In this document: positions 25,018-34,346 of the stretch, piece after piece
How the letters are laid out: each line of letters opens with the position of its first letter
Position numbering within the stretch: position 1 is the stretch's first letter
DNA from: CAZUSO01 sp964622775
GTDB lineage: Bacteria > Bacteroidota > Bacteroidia > Chitinophagales > Chitinophagaceae
NCBI GenBank assembly: GCA_964622775.1
Contig: CAZUSO010000026.1
Span: 1 to 39,136 of the forward strand
Reading direction: 5' to 3'
DNA: 39,136 nt
Position numbers and translations under genes: made by a program
Notes under the pieces: model-generated
Database searches by the model: none
What the model saw: the letters and a program-made list of their open reading frames with translations, nothing else
Told to the model about the DNA's origin: nothing

Positions 25018-25608
25018 TCAAAATAGTAATGCGGACAATTCCGCTAAGGTATCTGCGCCTTTGTTTTGATGATACCAATTGTGCATTTCCAATTCAAAGT
25101 CTTCAAAAGATTTTGGATTCGGATCGTTTTTCCATGCGGCCATCAGGGCTTGCGCGGCCTCCGGTCTTGGCCCCCAGCGAAAAATGCGGTTACCATTCCG
25201 GCCAAAGGCTGCGAGGATGGGAATGCTTTTTGATCCATTGGTAAGATATTGATCGATGATGCCGGGATTATCGTCGCGTAGCACAATCTTCAATGAAATT
25301 TTCCCTTCAGATGATGCTGCTATCTTTGCGATTACAGGAAGGTTCTGCGCGCTGTCGCCGCACCAGGCTTCCGTGATGACGAACCAATGCTGCGGCGCCA
25401 CATGGTTTAGTTTTTCCATGAAATCTTCAGGAAGCGAATACGTTTTGTTCCAGCGCTTCATACGCTGCAGGTTGAGCCGGGAATAATGCAGGTATTCATC
25501 GGACTGATTGTTTCCCGTAGTTTTATTTTCTTTCAGCAGCGAAGCGGCCAGATTAAGAAATGTTTCGTATGAAAATTGTTGCGTCGCGGTATCAAATAAT
25601 GTCATCAT
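25018..25608 (-). CDS. Single-cysteine thioredoxin-fold protein (WCGDS)
   Basis: About 196 residues. The thioredoxin-like core carries WCGDSAQNLP in place of WCxxC, so only the first active-site cysteine is kept; a cis-proline loop is seen in KSIPILAAFG. This belongs to a recognised Bacteroidota/Firmicutes thioredoxin-family group whose function is not established. The C-terminal segment (FELEMHNWYHQNKG) is typical of the group. An in-frame TTG at 25629 overlaps the upstream stop; I prefer the tandem ATGs at 25608/25605, which have AGG a few bases upstream. Co-directional and tightly spaced with the pseudouridine synthase gene. Confidence 0.82.
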   Translation of the reverse strand: MMTLFDTATQQFSYETFLNLAASLLKENKTTGNNQSDEYLHYSRLNLQRMKRWNKTYSLPEDFMEKLNHVAPQHWFVITEAWCGDSAQNLPVIAKIAASSEGKISLKIVLRDDNPGIIDQYLTNGSKSIPILAAFGRNGNRIFRWGPRPEAAQALMAAWKNDPNPKSFEDFELEMHNWYHQNKGADTLAELSALLF

Positions 25609-25625
25609 AAGCCTGATAATTTTTG

Positions 25626-26234
25626 TCAAAGGAAAAACTTTTTGTGGAACAAACCCTGTTTTATGTCCTTGCGGGTATGGATGATGTCGCCGGGTTGCAT
25701 GCCATCAATGGTAAAGCTTCCGATGCGGTAGCGCATTAAGCGTAGCGTAGGGAATCCTGCTGCGGCGGTCATCTTACGAACCTGTCGGTTTTTCCCTTCC
25801 GTGAGCGTAACGGACAGCCAGGAAGTGGGAATGTCTTTTCTATAACGGATCGGCGGATAGCGTTCGGGTAGTATCGGCAGATAGTCCAGCATAACGGCAT
25901 GGGCTTTTTGGGTGGTATAGTTTTTTCCGTTTAACTGAATCGTGATATTGTTTTGCAATTGATGCAATGCGGAATTAGTAATGATACCTTCCACCTGTAC
26001 CCAGTATTCTCTTTCGTGGACGAATGTAGGATGCAGCAGAAGATGGTTGAGTTTTTTATCGTTGGTCAGCAGGAGTAATCCTTCACTGTCGTAATCGAGA
26101 CGGCCAACAGGATATATGTCTTTTTTTATTCCGCTGAAAAAATTCTTCAGCGTTTTTTTATCCTGCTCTTCGGAAAATTGCGAAAGCACCTGAAAGGGCT
26201 TATAAAAAAGGTAGTAGTCAAAAACGCTTTCCAT
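25626..26234 (-). CDS. rluE: RsuA/RluE-type rRNA pseudouridine synthase
   Basis: Isomerises a uridine in rRNA to pseudouridine; by resemblance, 23S U2457 (RluE). About 202 residues. The catalytic motif is GRLDYDSEGLLLLTND with the nucleophilic Asp after GRL. YWVQVEG and TEGKNRQVRKM are family motifs. No N-terminal S4 domain is present, as in RluE rather than RsuA/RluB. ATG at 26234 (MESVFDYYLFYKP) fits the family start; the frame is open 13 codons further upstream. It is probably co-transcribed with the thioredoxin-like gene, and a terminator-like hairpin lies 63 nt or more upstream of its ATG. Confidence 0.88.
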   Translation of the reverse strand: MESVFDYYLFYKPFQVLSQFSEEQDKKTLKNFFSGIKKDIYPVGRLDYDSEGLLLLTNDKKLNHLLLHPTFVHEREYWVQVEGIITNSALHQLQNNITIQLNGKNYTTQKAHAVMLDYLPILPERYPPIRYRKDIPTSWLSVTLTEGKNRQVRKMTAAAGFPTLRLMRYRIGSFTIDGMQPGDIIHTRKDIKQGLFHKKFFL

Positions 26235-26283
26235 AAAAAATACGATGCTTTGAAAGTGTTGCCGGATAAGCATTACAGCGGGT

Positions 26284-26318
26284 TAAAAACAAAAAGCCCG
26301 GTAAAATTTTTTACCGGG
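26284..26318 (-). terminator. Terminator-like hairpin upstream of the RluE-like gene (possible attenuator or small-RNA terminator)
   Basis: On the minus strand CCCGGTAAAA and TTTTACCGGG form a stem followed by CTTTTTGTTTTT. It lies upstream of the rluE-like start, and no protein gene on this strand precedes it before the divergent lpxD-like gene. It could end a short untranslated RNA starting in 26330-26500, or act as an attenuator in the leader of the rluE-like operon. The weak plus-strand T content makes a plus-strand role unlikely. Confidence 0.65.
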
Positions 26319-26493
26319 ACTTCTATTAAGGAGGGGTTAGTAAGCACTTTCTCTGCACAATATTAATAAGTATTTTGATGTTGAAAAAATTTTTTCAAAA
26401 AAAATATTCACAATGAAATCAAAAATGTGGATAATGTTTTTTCCTTCCCAAAAAATCACGCATGTTTTTGCTTTCCTTATGCTTGCAGATATG

Positions 26494-26528
26494 TTGAACA
26501 ATACCCGATCTGTTGAATTGTATTTTTG
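26494..26528 (+). promoter_or_regulatory. Putative promoter of the lpxD-like gene
   Basis: TATTTTTG at 26521-26528 matches the -7 consensus TAnnTTTG, 47 nt before the ATG. The nearest upstream TTG (26494-26496) is 24 bp away, slightly longer than the spacing at 27593 and 29572. Confidence 0.45.
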
Positions 26529-26575
26529 AAATTTCCCGGAGATTCTATTTTATCTTTACCAAAAAATAAAACACA

Positions 26576-27523
26576 ATGCAGTTTGAACAAGCCCAATCTA
26601 TTGCCTGGCTGTCGGAATTTATCGGTGCCGAAATTGTAGGGGATGCCGGCATAAAAGCGACCGGTATCAATGAGATTCATAAAGTAACGCCCGGCGATAT
26701 TTCTTTTGTGGATTTTGAGAAGTATTATGCTAAATGTCTGCATTCGGCAGCAAGCATTATTATCATTGATAAAAAAGTAAGCTGCCCGGAAGGGAAAGCA
26801 TTATTGGTATGTGCGGATCCATTTGCAGCTTATGTGAAAATTGTAAAACATTTTCGCAGTCTGAAGCCGCAAAAAGAAATGATCCATCCCGATGCAGTGA
26901 TTGGAGAGGACACCATCATTCAACCGGGCGTGTTTATCGGCCCGGATGTGCGCATTGGTAATAACTGCCTGATCCATGCGAACGTTTCAATTTATGATCA
27001 TGTCGAAATCGGCAGTAATGTAATTATCCATTCGGGCACGGTAATCGGGTCGGAAGCTTTTTATTATAAAAGAAGAAAGGAACGGGCAGTGCAATACGAT
27101 AAATTAGAAAGCTGTGGTCGTGTATTGATTCATGATGATGTGGAAATTGGTGCAGGTTGTACCATTGATAAAGGAGTAAGCGGCGATACCATAATTGGCG
27201 CAGGTGCTAAGCTTGACAACCAGGTGCATATCGGTCATGGAGTGGAGGTCGGGAAAAACTGCCTGTTTGCTGCGCAGGTTGCCATTGCCGGCAAGGTCAT
27301 CATCGAAGATGAAGTGACTTTATGGGGTCAGGTGGGCGTCAATAAAGATCTGACCATTGAGAAGGGGGTGACGGTGTATGCGCAAAGTGGTGTGGGCGGA
27401 GATCTGGAAGCCGGTAAAGTTTATTTTGGTTCGCCGGTGGAGGAAGCGAGGACAAAGATGAGGGAGCTAGCCTGGATCAAGCGGTTGCCGGAGCTTTGGA
27501 ATATGATTCATAACAAGGAATGA
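26576..27523 (+). CDS. lpxD: LpxD-like UDP-3-O-acylglucosamine N-acyltransferase (lipid A pathway)
   Basis: Adds the N-linked hydroxyacyl chain to UDP-3-O-acylglucosamine in lipid A synthesis (LpxD role), on the cytoplasmic side of the inner membrane. 315 residues: an N-terminal uridine-binding-like domain (about 10-98), then a left-handed beta-helix of hexapeptide repeats (about 103-290: VIGEDTIIQPGVFIGP, IGNNCLIHANVSI), with catalytic-type His221 in HIGHGVEVG and the AAQVAIAG motif, and a helical C-terminus. The segment before GRVLIHDD (SEAFYYKRRKERAV) differs from classical LpxD, which has GFGY there, so a second LpxD-like paralog with another acyl-acceptor is possible. Divergent from the rluE-like operon. 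Confidence 0.85.
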   Translation: MQFEQAQSIAWLSEFIGAEIVGDAGIKATGINEIHKVTPGDISFVDFEKYYAKCLHSAASIIIIDKKVSCPEGKALLVCADPFAAYVKIVKHFRSLKPQKEMIHPDAVIGEDTIIQPGVFIGPDVRIGNNCLIHANVSIYDHVEIGSNVIIHSGTVIGSEAFYYKRRKERAVQYDKLESCGRVLIHDDVEIGAGCTIDKGVSGDTIIGAGAKLDNQVHIGHGVEVGKNCLFAAQVAIAGKVIIEDEVTLWGQVGVNKDLTIEKGVTVYAQSGVGGDLEAGKVYFGSPVEEARTKMRELAWIKRLPELWNMIHNKE

Positions 27524-27592
27524 TAACGAACTGTTTTTCTCTGAAAGCAACAGCTGTAATAACAAGCTGATTGTAATTTTTCAGGAGCAATG

Positions 27593-27624
27593 TTGCCGCT
27601 TTTAGAAATTTATCTATACATTTA
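27593..27624 (+). promoter_or_regulatory. Putative promoter of the secreted serine protease gene
   Basis: TTG at 27593-27595, a 21-bp spacer and TACATTTA at 27617-27624 (7 of 8 positions of TAnnTTTG). The same spacing occurs upstream of susC. Leader of about 40 nt. Confidence 0.45.
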
Positions 27625-27668
27625 CCCGCTAAAAAAATTTTTTATCGTCAAAAAATTAATACAGAAAC

Positions 27669-29438
27669 ATGAAACGAATTGTTTTAAGCATGTGTGCTGC
27701 TATGGTTTTCTTTTTTGGGAATGCGGATGCGCAGCAGTATAGGGGAGGCATTCCCTGGAGTCTTGCTGATAATACCGGAATCATCATGTCGCAGCATGTT
27801 CCCGTTGTGAGCACCGAAACGCCGGATTATGCAAAAGCTAAGGAAGAAGACAGGGTTCATGCTGACGGCCGATACCGCATCGGGTTGAATGTACCGGTGC
27901 ATTATGATATGAACAATTCGGGTGTCTTTACTTATCTGGATAATGGTTCCATGATCTGGCGTACGGCTATCCGGACGGCAGGAGCCGGCGCGATTGATGT
28001 GACCTTCGATAAGTTTAATCTGCCTAAGGGCGTGGCCATGTATCTGACCAATGCCAACGGTAAACAATTAGAAGGTTCCTTTACCGAATTAGACAATACC
28101 GATAATTATTCCGTTCCGCTCATCCAGGGTGACATCATTCAAATTGAAGTGGATATTCCCGCAGGCATCCGGCCTTCTGATATTGATTTTGTAATCAACA
28201 CGGTCTGCGCTTATTATCGTGGTGGATTAGTTGATAATCTCAATTATCAGTTTGGCGATTATGGAAATGATAGGGTATTTGTGAATGAGATCGATCGGTC
28301 AGATCCCTGCCATATTAACGCGGTTTGCCCTCCCGAAGGCTGGGATTATTATGCGCTGAAGCAAACTGCTGCGCATATAGTAATGGGTGGTTACGTATGT
28401 TCGGGTAATCTGATTAATAATACCGCTTTGGACTGTACGCCCTTATTTTTAACCGCCAGCCATTGTGACGATGGTTTGGGAACAACTGCTACTCATTTTT
28501 CTTCCTGGAAGTTTTACTTTAATTATGAATACCCCGAATGCACTGGTAATGTGCCGGGTACGGCACCTTCCAATCATGTTCTTACCGGCGCCAAATTCAG
28601 AGCGCGTTCTCTGTTTGACCCGGGACCCGTGCACCCACCTTTAATAGGCGATTTCTTATTATTGGAATTAAAAGATCCGGCAAACAGACTGGGTAAAGAT
28701 TTTGATGCTTACCTGGGAGGCTGGGATCGTGCTGTGTCTTTCAGCGGAAAATTTATTGATTTTCACCATCCGGCCGGTGATCCAAAGAAGGTGACCGTTT
28801 TTTCTCATGTACAGGGTAATGGTAGTTTCAATACCAATATGTCAGGTACCCATTGGGCTGCTAAGCTTGAGAAGGGCGGCATAGAGGGTGGTTCATCGGG
28901 CAGTGCGCTGTTTAGCATGAGCACCGGGAGGATCATTGGGGATCTGAGTGGCGGGCAAGATGATACACTCGGACCTTGTAGTACGACTTACCCTTCTTTA
29001 TATAGTAAACTTACACGCAACTGGGATTACCCGGAAGGCGGTGGAGATCCGAATTATCGCCTGAAAGACCACTTAGACCCTGCGGGAACGAATGCGAACA
29101 GCCTGAATACTTATAAGATTAATAGTGGAACTACCGTAAGTTGCGGGGAGACAGGATTGGTCATTAATGAAGCCAATGAACTGGATGAAGGCATTAGCGT
29201 TTATCCCAATCCTTCCAGCGGTATCGTAAACCTGAGAATGAACCTGACCAATTCCACGACCCTGAAGGTTGAAGTGCTGAATGTCACCGGTACACAAACG
29301 GGAGTTTATCAAACCATGGGAAAAGTGAAATCGGGAGAAGTATCCATCGATTTGTCCGCGCTGCCTAATGGAATGTATTTATTGTGGATCAGCTCTGATA
29401 AAGCCACTATAGGCAAGAAAGTTATTTTGAACAGATAA
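27669..29438 (+). CDS. T9SS-exported trypsin-fold serine endopeptidase, lysyl-endopeptidase-like
   Basis: Predicted secreted protease of 589 residues. Signal peptide about 1-21 (ending DAQ). An N-terminal propeptide-like beta domain (about 60-180) precedes a chymotrypsin-fold domain (about 215-470). Catalytic residues: His265 in LTASHC, Asp328 in GDFLLLEL, Ser410 in GGSSGSAL. Paired cysteines (CHINAVC, VCSGNLI, DCTPLFLTASHC) suggest disulfides as in Achromobacter lysyl endopeptidase, but Lys specificity is not provable here. The C-terminus (VYPNPSSGIVNLRM to KKVILNR) is a T9SS type A sorting signal. It precedes a SusC/SusD pair, suggesting that it supplies peptides for uptake. Start ATG 27669. 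Confidence 0.87.
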   Translation: MKRIVLSMCAAMVFFFGNADAQQYRGGIPWSLADNTGIIMSQHVPVVSTETPDYAKAKEEDRVHADGRYRIGLNVPVHYDMNNSGVFTYLDNGSMIWRTAIRTAGAGAIDVTFDKFNLPKGVAMYLTNANGKQLEGSFTELDNTDNYSVPLIQGDIIQIEVDIPAGIRPSDIDFVINTVCAYYRGGLVDNLNYQFGDYGNDRVFVNEIDRSDPCHINAVCPPEGWDYYALKQTAAHIVMGGYVCSGNLINNTALDCTPLFLTASHCDDGLGTTATHFSSWKFYFNYEYPECTGNVPGTAPSNHVLTGAKFRARSLFDPGPVHPPLIGDFLLLELKDPANRLGKDFDAYLGGWDRAVSFSGKFIDFHHPAGDPKKVTVFSHVQGNGSFNTNMSGTHWAAKLEKGGIEGGSSGSALFSMSTGRIIGDLSGGQDDTLGPCSTTYPSLYSKLTRNWDYPEGGGDPNYRLKDHLDPAGTNANSLNTYKINSGTTVSCGETGLVINEANELDEGISVYPNPSSGIVNLRMNLTNSTTLKVEVLNVTGTQTGVYQTMGKVKSGEVSIDLSALPNGMYLLWISSDKATIGKKVILNR

Positions 29439-29571
29439 AAATGGTTACTATGCCTTGTTGCGCTTTTATAAGCTCAGGGCATGGCGCACTTTGTTTTTTA
29501 TCCCGTTTTGGCTTTACCCAATATCCGGCTATCGAAAATCGTCCATAATAATTATATTGGATTTCAGGTTC

Positions 29572-29603
29572 TTGTATTTCTTTTTGAAATTTTTATAACT
29601 TTG
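29572..29603 (+). promoter_or_regulatory. Putative promoter of the susC-susD operon
   Basis: TTG at 29572-29574, a 21-bp spacer and a perfect -7 box TAACTTTG at 29596-29603. The ATG is 51 nt downstream. The susCD pair can thus be expressed separately from the protease gene upstream. Confidence 0.6.
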
Positions 29604-29653
29604 CACTAAATTAAACACAGGTTAACAATTAAATAAAACATCAATTCAAGCTT

Positions 29654-32600
29654 ATGAAAAAAACACTACTCTTGCTTGTACTGGTAACGATTACCGGGCT
29701 ACAGGCAGTGATGGCACAAGCGACCAAGACGCTAAAAGGCGTTGTGCTGGATGAGAAAAATGCTCCGCTAAACGGGGCGAAAGTAAGTGCAAAAGGCGGC
29801 GATGCCGCTACCTTTACCGATGATGACGGCAGCTTTGAGCTGACGGTGCCGGAAGCGGTAACCACACTGTTAGTTGAGTTTTTCGGTAATGAAAAGGAAG
29901 TAGCTGCCGGTAATGGTTCTGCACCTTTATCTGTTTCCATCAATACCTCCACGCAAATTGAAGGCGTAATTGTGGATGCTTACCGGAGCGTAGCCAAAGA
30001 AAACTTTACAGGTGCGGCTAACCAGATCACTTCCGAGCAGTTAGAGAAATTTCCGGTAACCAGTTTCACTAAGGCTATTGAAGGCGCCGCACCCGGTGTG
30101 CAGACTACCAACGGCGGTGGCCAGCCAGGAGCGGGAGCTTCATTCCGTATCCGGGGTACCAGCTCCATTTCTGCCAGCTCTGATCCCTTGATTATATTAG
30201 ATGGCGGTGCGTATGACGGCTCGCTGTCTTCCATTAATCCTACTGATATTGAAACCATCACCCTGCTTAAGGATGCCGCAGCTACTTCTTTGTACGGTTC
30301 CCGTGGTTCGGGCGGTGTTATCGTGGTAACTACCAAACGTGGTAAGCAAGGCGATAAGCCTAGAGTGAATGTCGATGCTAAGTATGGCCTGGTAACCCGC
30401 TTCATGCCGGATTATAAGGTCATGAAGAGCGAAAAAGATTATTATGAAACGGCTTGGGATGCTTATCGTAATTCCTTGATTTTTGGAGGTGGTTATGATA
30501 CTGTTTATGCAGGTGAGCTTGCTGCCGGTTTGGATCCCGCTACAGAAGAAGGTCTTATTTCTTATTTAGGTAATGGTTACAATTCCTACGATGTGCCGGA
30601 TGATCAGTTGATCGATCCGGTAACTGGTAAACTGAATCCAAATGCACAGCTCAGATACCACGATGACTGGGAAAAGGAATTGTCCCGTGTAGGAAAAAGA
30701 CAGGAATATAATCTCTCCGTGTCCAATGCCAATGAAAAGTCAGACTACTATTTCTCAGCAGGTTATTTGAAAGAGCAGGGTTTTATTAAATATTCCGACT
30801 ATGAGCGCTTCACCGCAAGATTAAATGTGAACACCCAGGCAACTTCCTGGCTGAAAGCCGGAATGAATATTGCCGGCGCTTTAGTAAAGCAAAATTTCTT
30901 TAGCGGATCAGGTACCTCCGGCGGTTATAACCCGTTTTATGCGTCCCGCACTAATGCCCCGATTTATCCGGTATATTACCGCGATGAGGATGGTAACAAG
31001 GAAATTGATCCGGCAACCGGTGAATATAAATATGACTGGGGTTCTATAAACACCGACCCCGAAAGCAGTATCGGTACCCGCGCTTCCCTGCCGCAATCCA
31101 ATGTATTAGGATCGCTTGCTATGGATAAGGACGAAAACCGTATTACTAATTTTAATACAACCACTTATTTAGAAGCTAAATTCTTAAAAGATTTTACTTT
31201 GCGTACTAATTTGTCGGCTACTTATTACAATATATATCAAACAAGCTATAACAATCCCTTCCACGGACAATTTGCAGAAAATAACGGTTCAGTTTCAAAA
31301 GGTTCCGGGTCAATGGTAAGCTATACCTGGAATCAGTTATTGACCTGGTCGCATAAGTTTGATAATCATAACCTGACTATCCTTGCCGGTCACGAAAACT
31401 ATGATTATACTTACCGGCTTCTTTCAGCCGCCCGTTATGGCGTAGTGATGCCGGGTAATGCAGAATTGTCGGGTATGCCTACTCCGAACTCTGCAACTTC
31501 TTATACCGATATGGATCGTATGGAAAGCTATCTGGCTAACCTGAATTATGACTATAATAATCGTTATTTTGTTAGCGCCAGCATCCGTACCGATGGCACT
31601 TCCCGTTTTTATAGTAAATGGGGTAGCTTCTGGTCTGTTGGTGGCGGATGGATCATTAGCCAGGAAGAGTTTTTGCGCAATATCAAAGATCTGAATACCC
31701 TTAAAGTAAAGGCCAGCTATGGTACACAGGGTAATAAGGATATCAGCACGTATTATGGCTGGCAGTCTCTTTACCGTGTTGATTTCCCGAACGGTTCTTA
31801 TCCGGGTGCTGTGGTAGATCAGTTAGAGAACCGTGATCTTACCTGGGAAGCTCAAAAACAATTTAATGCCGGTTTGGAATTTCGCATCTTCGAAAGGGTA
31901 AGCGGTGAGATCAACTATTTCAACAAAACGAACTCTGACTTATTGTATCAAAGGCCCCGTGCGCTTTCGACCGGTGTTTCTTATCGTTGGGAAAATACCA
32001 TCACTATGATAACTAATGGTGTTGAGCTGAACCTGAATGCAGACATCATCAAACCGAAAATAACGAACGGATTCAGTTGGGATATCAACTTCAACCTGAC
32101 ACACTTTAAAGATAAGATTACTAAAATGCCTGAAGGTGTTGATACTATTTTGGGTACTTATAGTAACTATACTGTCGGCCATTCTATTTATGATTATTAC
32201 CTGATTAGAAGCGCCGGTGTTGACCATGAAACCGGAGATGAATTGTATTATTATACGGATTCTACGGGTAACACGGAAGCAAAAACCAATCTCTTCGGAG
32301 AAGCTCAGCTAACCGGCCGTACTTATGTTGGAAATTCTGTTCCCATGATTATGGGTGCCTTGACCAATAACTTTTCATATAAAGGTTTTGACTTGTCGTT
32401 TATGGTTTCTTATGCCTTAGGCGGTAAATATTATGATCAGATTTATCAGACCCTGATGGGTAATCAGTTATCTCCGGGTGGTAATATGCATGAAGATATG
32501 CTGAATCGTTGGACTATAGAAAATAAAGACGCTTCAATACCGAGGGCTCAGTTCAGTAATCTGGACATTGCCCAGACCAGCGATCGCTTCTTAGTAGATG

Positions 32601-32824
32601 GCTCTTACCTGAATATCCGGAATGTCAATGTTGGATATTCTTTTAATGACCGCATGGTGACTAAGATGAAATTATCCTCTCTGCGTTTGTATGTGGCTTT
32701 GGATAATGTATGGCTGTTCTCTAAACGTCAGGGCATGGATCCTCAGGCGACCTTCGGTGGTAATCCGGGATATATCTATTCGCCTTCCCGTACGATTAAT
32801 TTCGGTATCAATGTAGGTCTTTAA
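29654..32824 (+). CDS. SusC/RagA family TonB-linked outer-membrane transporter
   Basis: 1056 residues, full length. Signal peptide about 1-21, a carboxypeptidase-regulatory-like N-domain (about 25-100), a plug domain (about 110-220) with QTTNGGGQPGAGASFRIRG and the SusC signature LLKDAAATSLYGSRGSGGVI followed by VVTTKRGK, then a large beta-barrel ending in a hydrophobic-aromatic strand (RTINFGINVGL). It imports a large substrate across the outer membrane using TonB energy, with the SusD protein encoded 28 bp downstream as the lid. No glycoside hydrolase is nearby; the neighbouring secreted protease favours a peptide substrate as in RagAB, but this is inference. Confidence 0.96.
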   Translation: MKKTLLLLVLVTITGLQAVMAQATKTLKGVVLDEKNAPLNGAKVSAKGGDAATFTDDDGSFELTVPEAVTTLLVEFFGNEKEVAAGNGSAPLSVSINTSTQIEGVIVDAYRSVAKENFTGAANQITSEQLEKFPVTSFTKAIEGAAPGVQTTNGGGQPGAGASFRIRGTSSISASSDPLIILDGGAYDGSLSSINPTDIETITLLKDAAATSLYGSRGSGGVIVVTTKRGKQGDKPRVNVDAKYGLVTRFMPDYKVMKSEKDYYETAWDAYRNSLIFGGGYDTVYAGELAAGLDPATEEGLISYLGNGYNSYDVPDDQLIDPVTGKLNPNAQLRYHDDWEKELSRVGKRQEYNLSVSNANEKSDYYFSAGYLKEQGFIKYSDYERFTARLNVNTQATSWLKAGMNIAGALVKQNFFSGSGTSGGYNPFYASRTNAPIYPVYYRDEDGNKEIDPATGEYKYDWGSINTDPESSIGTRASLPQSNVLGSLAMDKDENRITNFNTTTYLEAKFLKDFTLRTNLSATYYNIYQTSYNNPFHGQFAENNGSVSKGSGSMVSYTWNQLLTWSHKFDNHNLTILAGHENYDYTYRLLSAARYGVVMPGNAELSGMPTPNSATSYTDMDRMESYLANLNYDYNNRYFVSASIRTDGTSRFYSKWGSFWSVGGGWIISQEEFLRNIKDLNTLKVKASYGTQGNKDISTYYGWQSLYRVDFPNGSYPGAVVDQLENRDLTWEAQKQFNAGLEFRIFERVSGEINYFNKTNSDLLYQRPRALSTGVSYRWENTITMITNGVELNLNADIIKPKITNGFSWDINFNLTHFKDKITKMPEGVDTILGTYSNYTVGHSIYDYYLIRSAGVDHETGDELYYYTDSTGNTEAKTNLFGEAQLTGRTYVGNSVPMIMGALTNNFSYKGFDLSFMVSYALGGKYYDQIYQTLMGNQLSPGGNMHEDMLNRWTIENKDASIPRAQFSNLDIAQTSDRFLVDGSYLNIRNVNVGYSFNDRMVTKMKLSSLRLYVALDNVWLFSKRQGMDPQATFGGNPGYIYSPSRTINFGINVGL

Positions 32825-32852
32825 TCTTAATTCAAATCTAAAAAACAGCAAA

Positions 32853-34325
32853 ATGAAAATAAATAAAAAAATATATGTGATCGCAATAGCTGCCATTCTG
32901 GGCATGGGCTTTGTCGGTTGCAAAAAGTCTTATTTAGAGACTTCCCCATCGGACCAGTTAGCGGGTAATGATCTGTTCAAGACTACAGGTAGCGCCTATA
33001 CTGCGTTAAACGGTATTCATTCCTATATGAATGAAAGCTATACTATTACTACGGCCCATGCTGACTTTGGCGCAAAGGCCATGGATTTGTTCAGCGATGT
33101 TATGGGTATAGATATGGTTTGTACCAGTTCCGGCTATGACTGGATGTATTATCATTATTCTTACTTCGCTACCGGTTATTCCATTTACTGGATGGGTAAC
33201 CTTCCTTGGACCTTCTATTTTAAGGTTATTAATAATGCCAATAATATTTTGGATAATATTGATGCTGCGGAAGGCCCTGAAGAAGAAAAGAATGACATTA
33301 AAGGTCAGGCTTATGCTTACCGGGCATGGGCGTATCTCAACTTAGTACAATTCTATCAGTTCACCTATCGTCAAAACTCCTCTGCTCCAGGGGTGCCGGT
33401 TTACACACATGGCACTAAACCGGAAGATTCCGGTAATCCGCGTGGAACCTTGCAGCAGAATTTTGACCTGATGGTATCTGATTGTGATAAAGCGATTGAC
33501 TTATTGGAAGACGCTGTAATTCATGATGAGAAATCACATATTTCTGCTGCAACTGCACATGGTATCTATGCTCGTGTAGCGTTGGAAATGGGTCAATGGG
33601 ATAAAGCAAGATTACATGCGGCTATTGCTGCTCAGGATTATCCGCTGATGCCTCCGACAGAATATACTCGTGGATTTAACAATGCAAATAATGTGGAATG
33701 GATGTGGGGTTCTTCCCTGACTGCCGAGCAATACACTGGACAAAGCATCATCTGCTTTTTTTCCCATGTGGATCAGGATTGTCCGGGTTATGCCAGTGTA
33801 GGCGCTACCCGTTCCATTTCCAAAGCTTTATATGATCAAATCCCTTCTACGGATATTCGTAAGCAGGTGTTTAATTCTTCGTCCCGTGTTCAGGAAAAAT
33901 TCCACGTGGCTGATCCTACAGGTTTTGTAGCGGACAACCTGTTTATGCGTTCTTCCGAAATGTACCTGATCCAGGCGGAAGCGGAATGGTATTTGCATAA
34001 TTTCGGTGCAGCTAAAACTGCTTTAGAGGATTTGGTGACCGCTCGTGACCCGAGTTATACTGCCCCGTCAGCTACCGACTCTACTTTATTAAAGGAAATA
34101 TGGAAACAACGCCGTATTGAATTGTGGGGCGAAGGATTCGGGTATCGCGATATGAAGCGACAAATGCTGGGTTTGCATCGTCCGACCGGTTCGGGCAATC
34201 ACTCCCCGGGTGTGGCTACGTTGATTAATGCTGATAAAAATGATCCTAACTTATTGTTGAAGATTCCTCAGACTGAGATTGATAACAATGATGCCATGGG
34301 ACCCGAAGATCAGAATCCGTTCTAA
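32853..34325 (+). CDS. SusD/RagB family substrate-binding lipoprotein
   Basis: 490 residues. Lipoprotein signal with lipobox FVGC (Cys23). The SusD fold is recognised from LETSPSDQL near the start, KVINNANNILDNID, KGQAYAYRAWAYLNLVQFY in the TPR-like part, RSSEMYLIQAEAEW, and the C-terminal KEIWKQRRIELWGEGFGYRDMKR block. It forms the surface lid of the SusC transporter and is exported to the outer face of the outer membrane. 28 bp separates it from susC and a strong terminator follows, so susCD is a two-gene operon. Confidence 0.96.
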   Translation: MKINKKIYVIAIAAILGMGFVGCKKSYLETSPSDQLAGNDLFKTTGSAYTALNGIHSYMNESYTITTAHADFGAKAMDLFSDVMGIDMVCTSSGYDWMYYHYSYFATGYSIYWMGNLPWTFYFKVINNANNILDNIDAAEGPEEEKNDIKGQAYAYRAWAYLNLVQFYQFTYRQNSSAPGVPVYTHGTKPEDSGNPRGTLQQNFDLMVSDCDKAIDLLEDAVIHDEKSHISAATAHGIYARVALEMGQWDKARLHAAIAAQDYPLMPPTEYTRGFNNANNVEWMWGSSLTAEQYTGQSIICFFSHVDQDCPGYASVGATRSISKALYDQIPSTDIRKQVFNSSSRVQEKFHVADPTGFVADNLFMRSSEMYLIQAEAEWYLHNFGAAKTALEDLVTARDPSYTAPSATDSTLLKEIWKQRRIELWGEGFGYRDMKRQMLGLHRPTGSGNHSPGVATLINADKNDPNLLLKIPQTEIDNNDAMGPEDQNPF

Positions 34326-34346
34326 ATTAATATCAGCACATATTAT

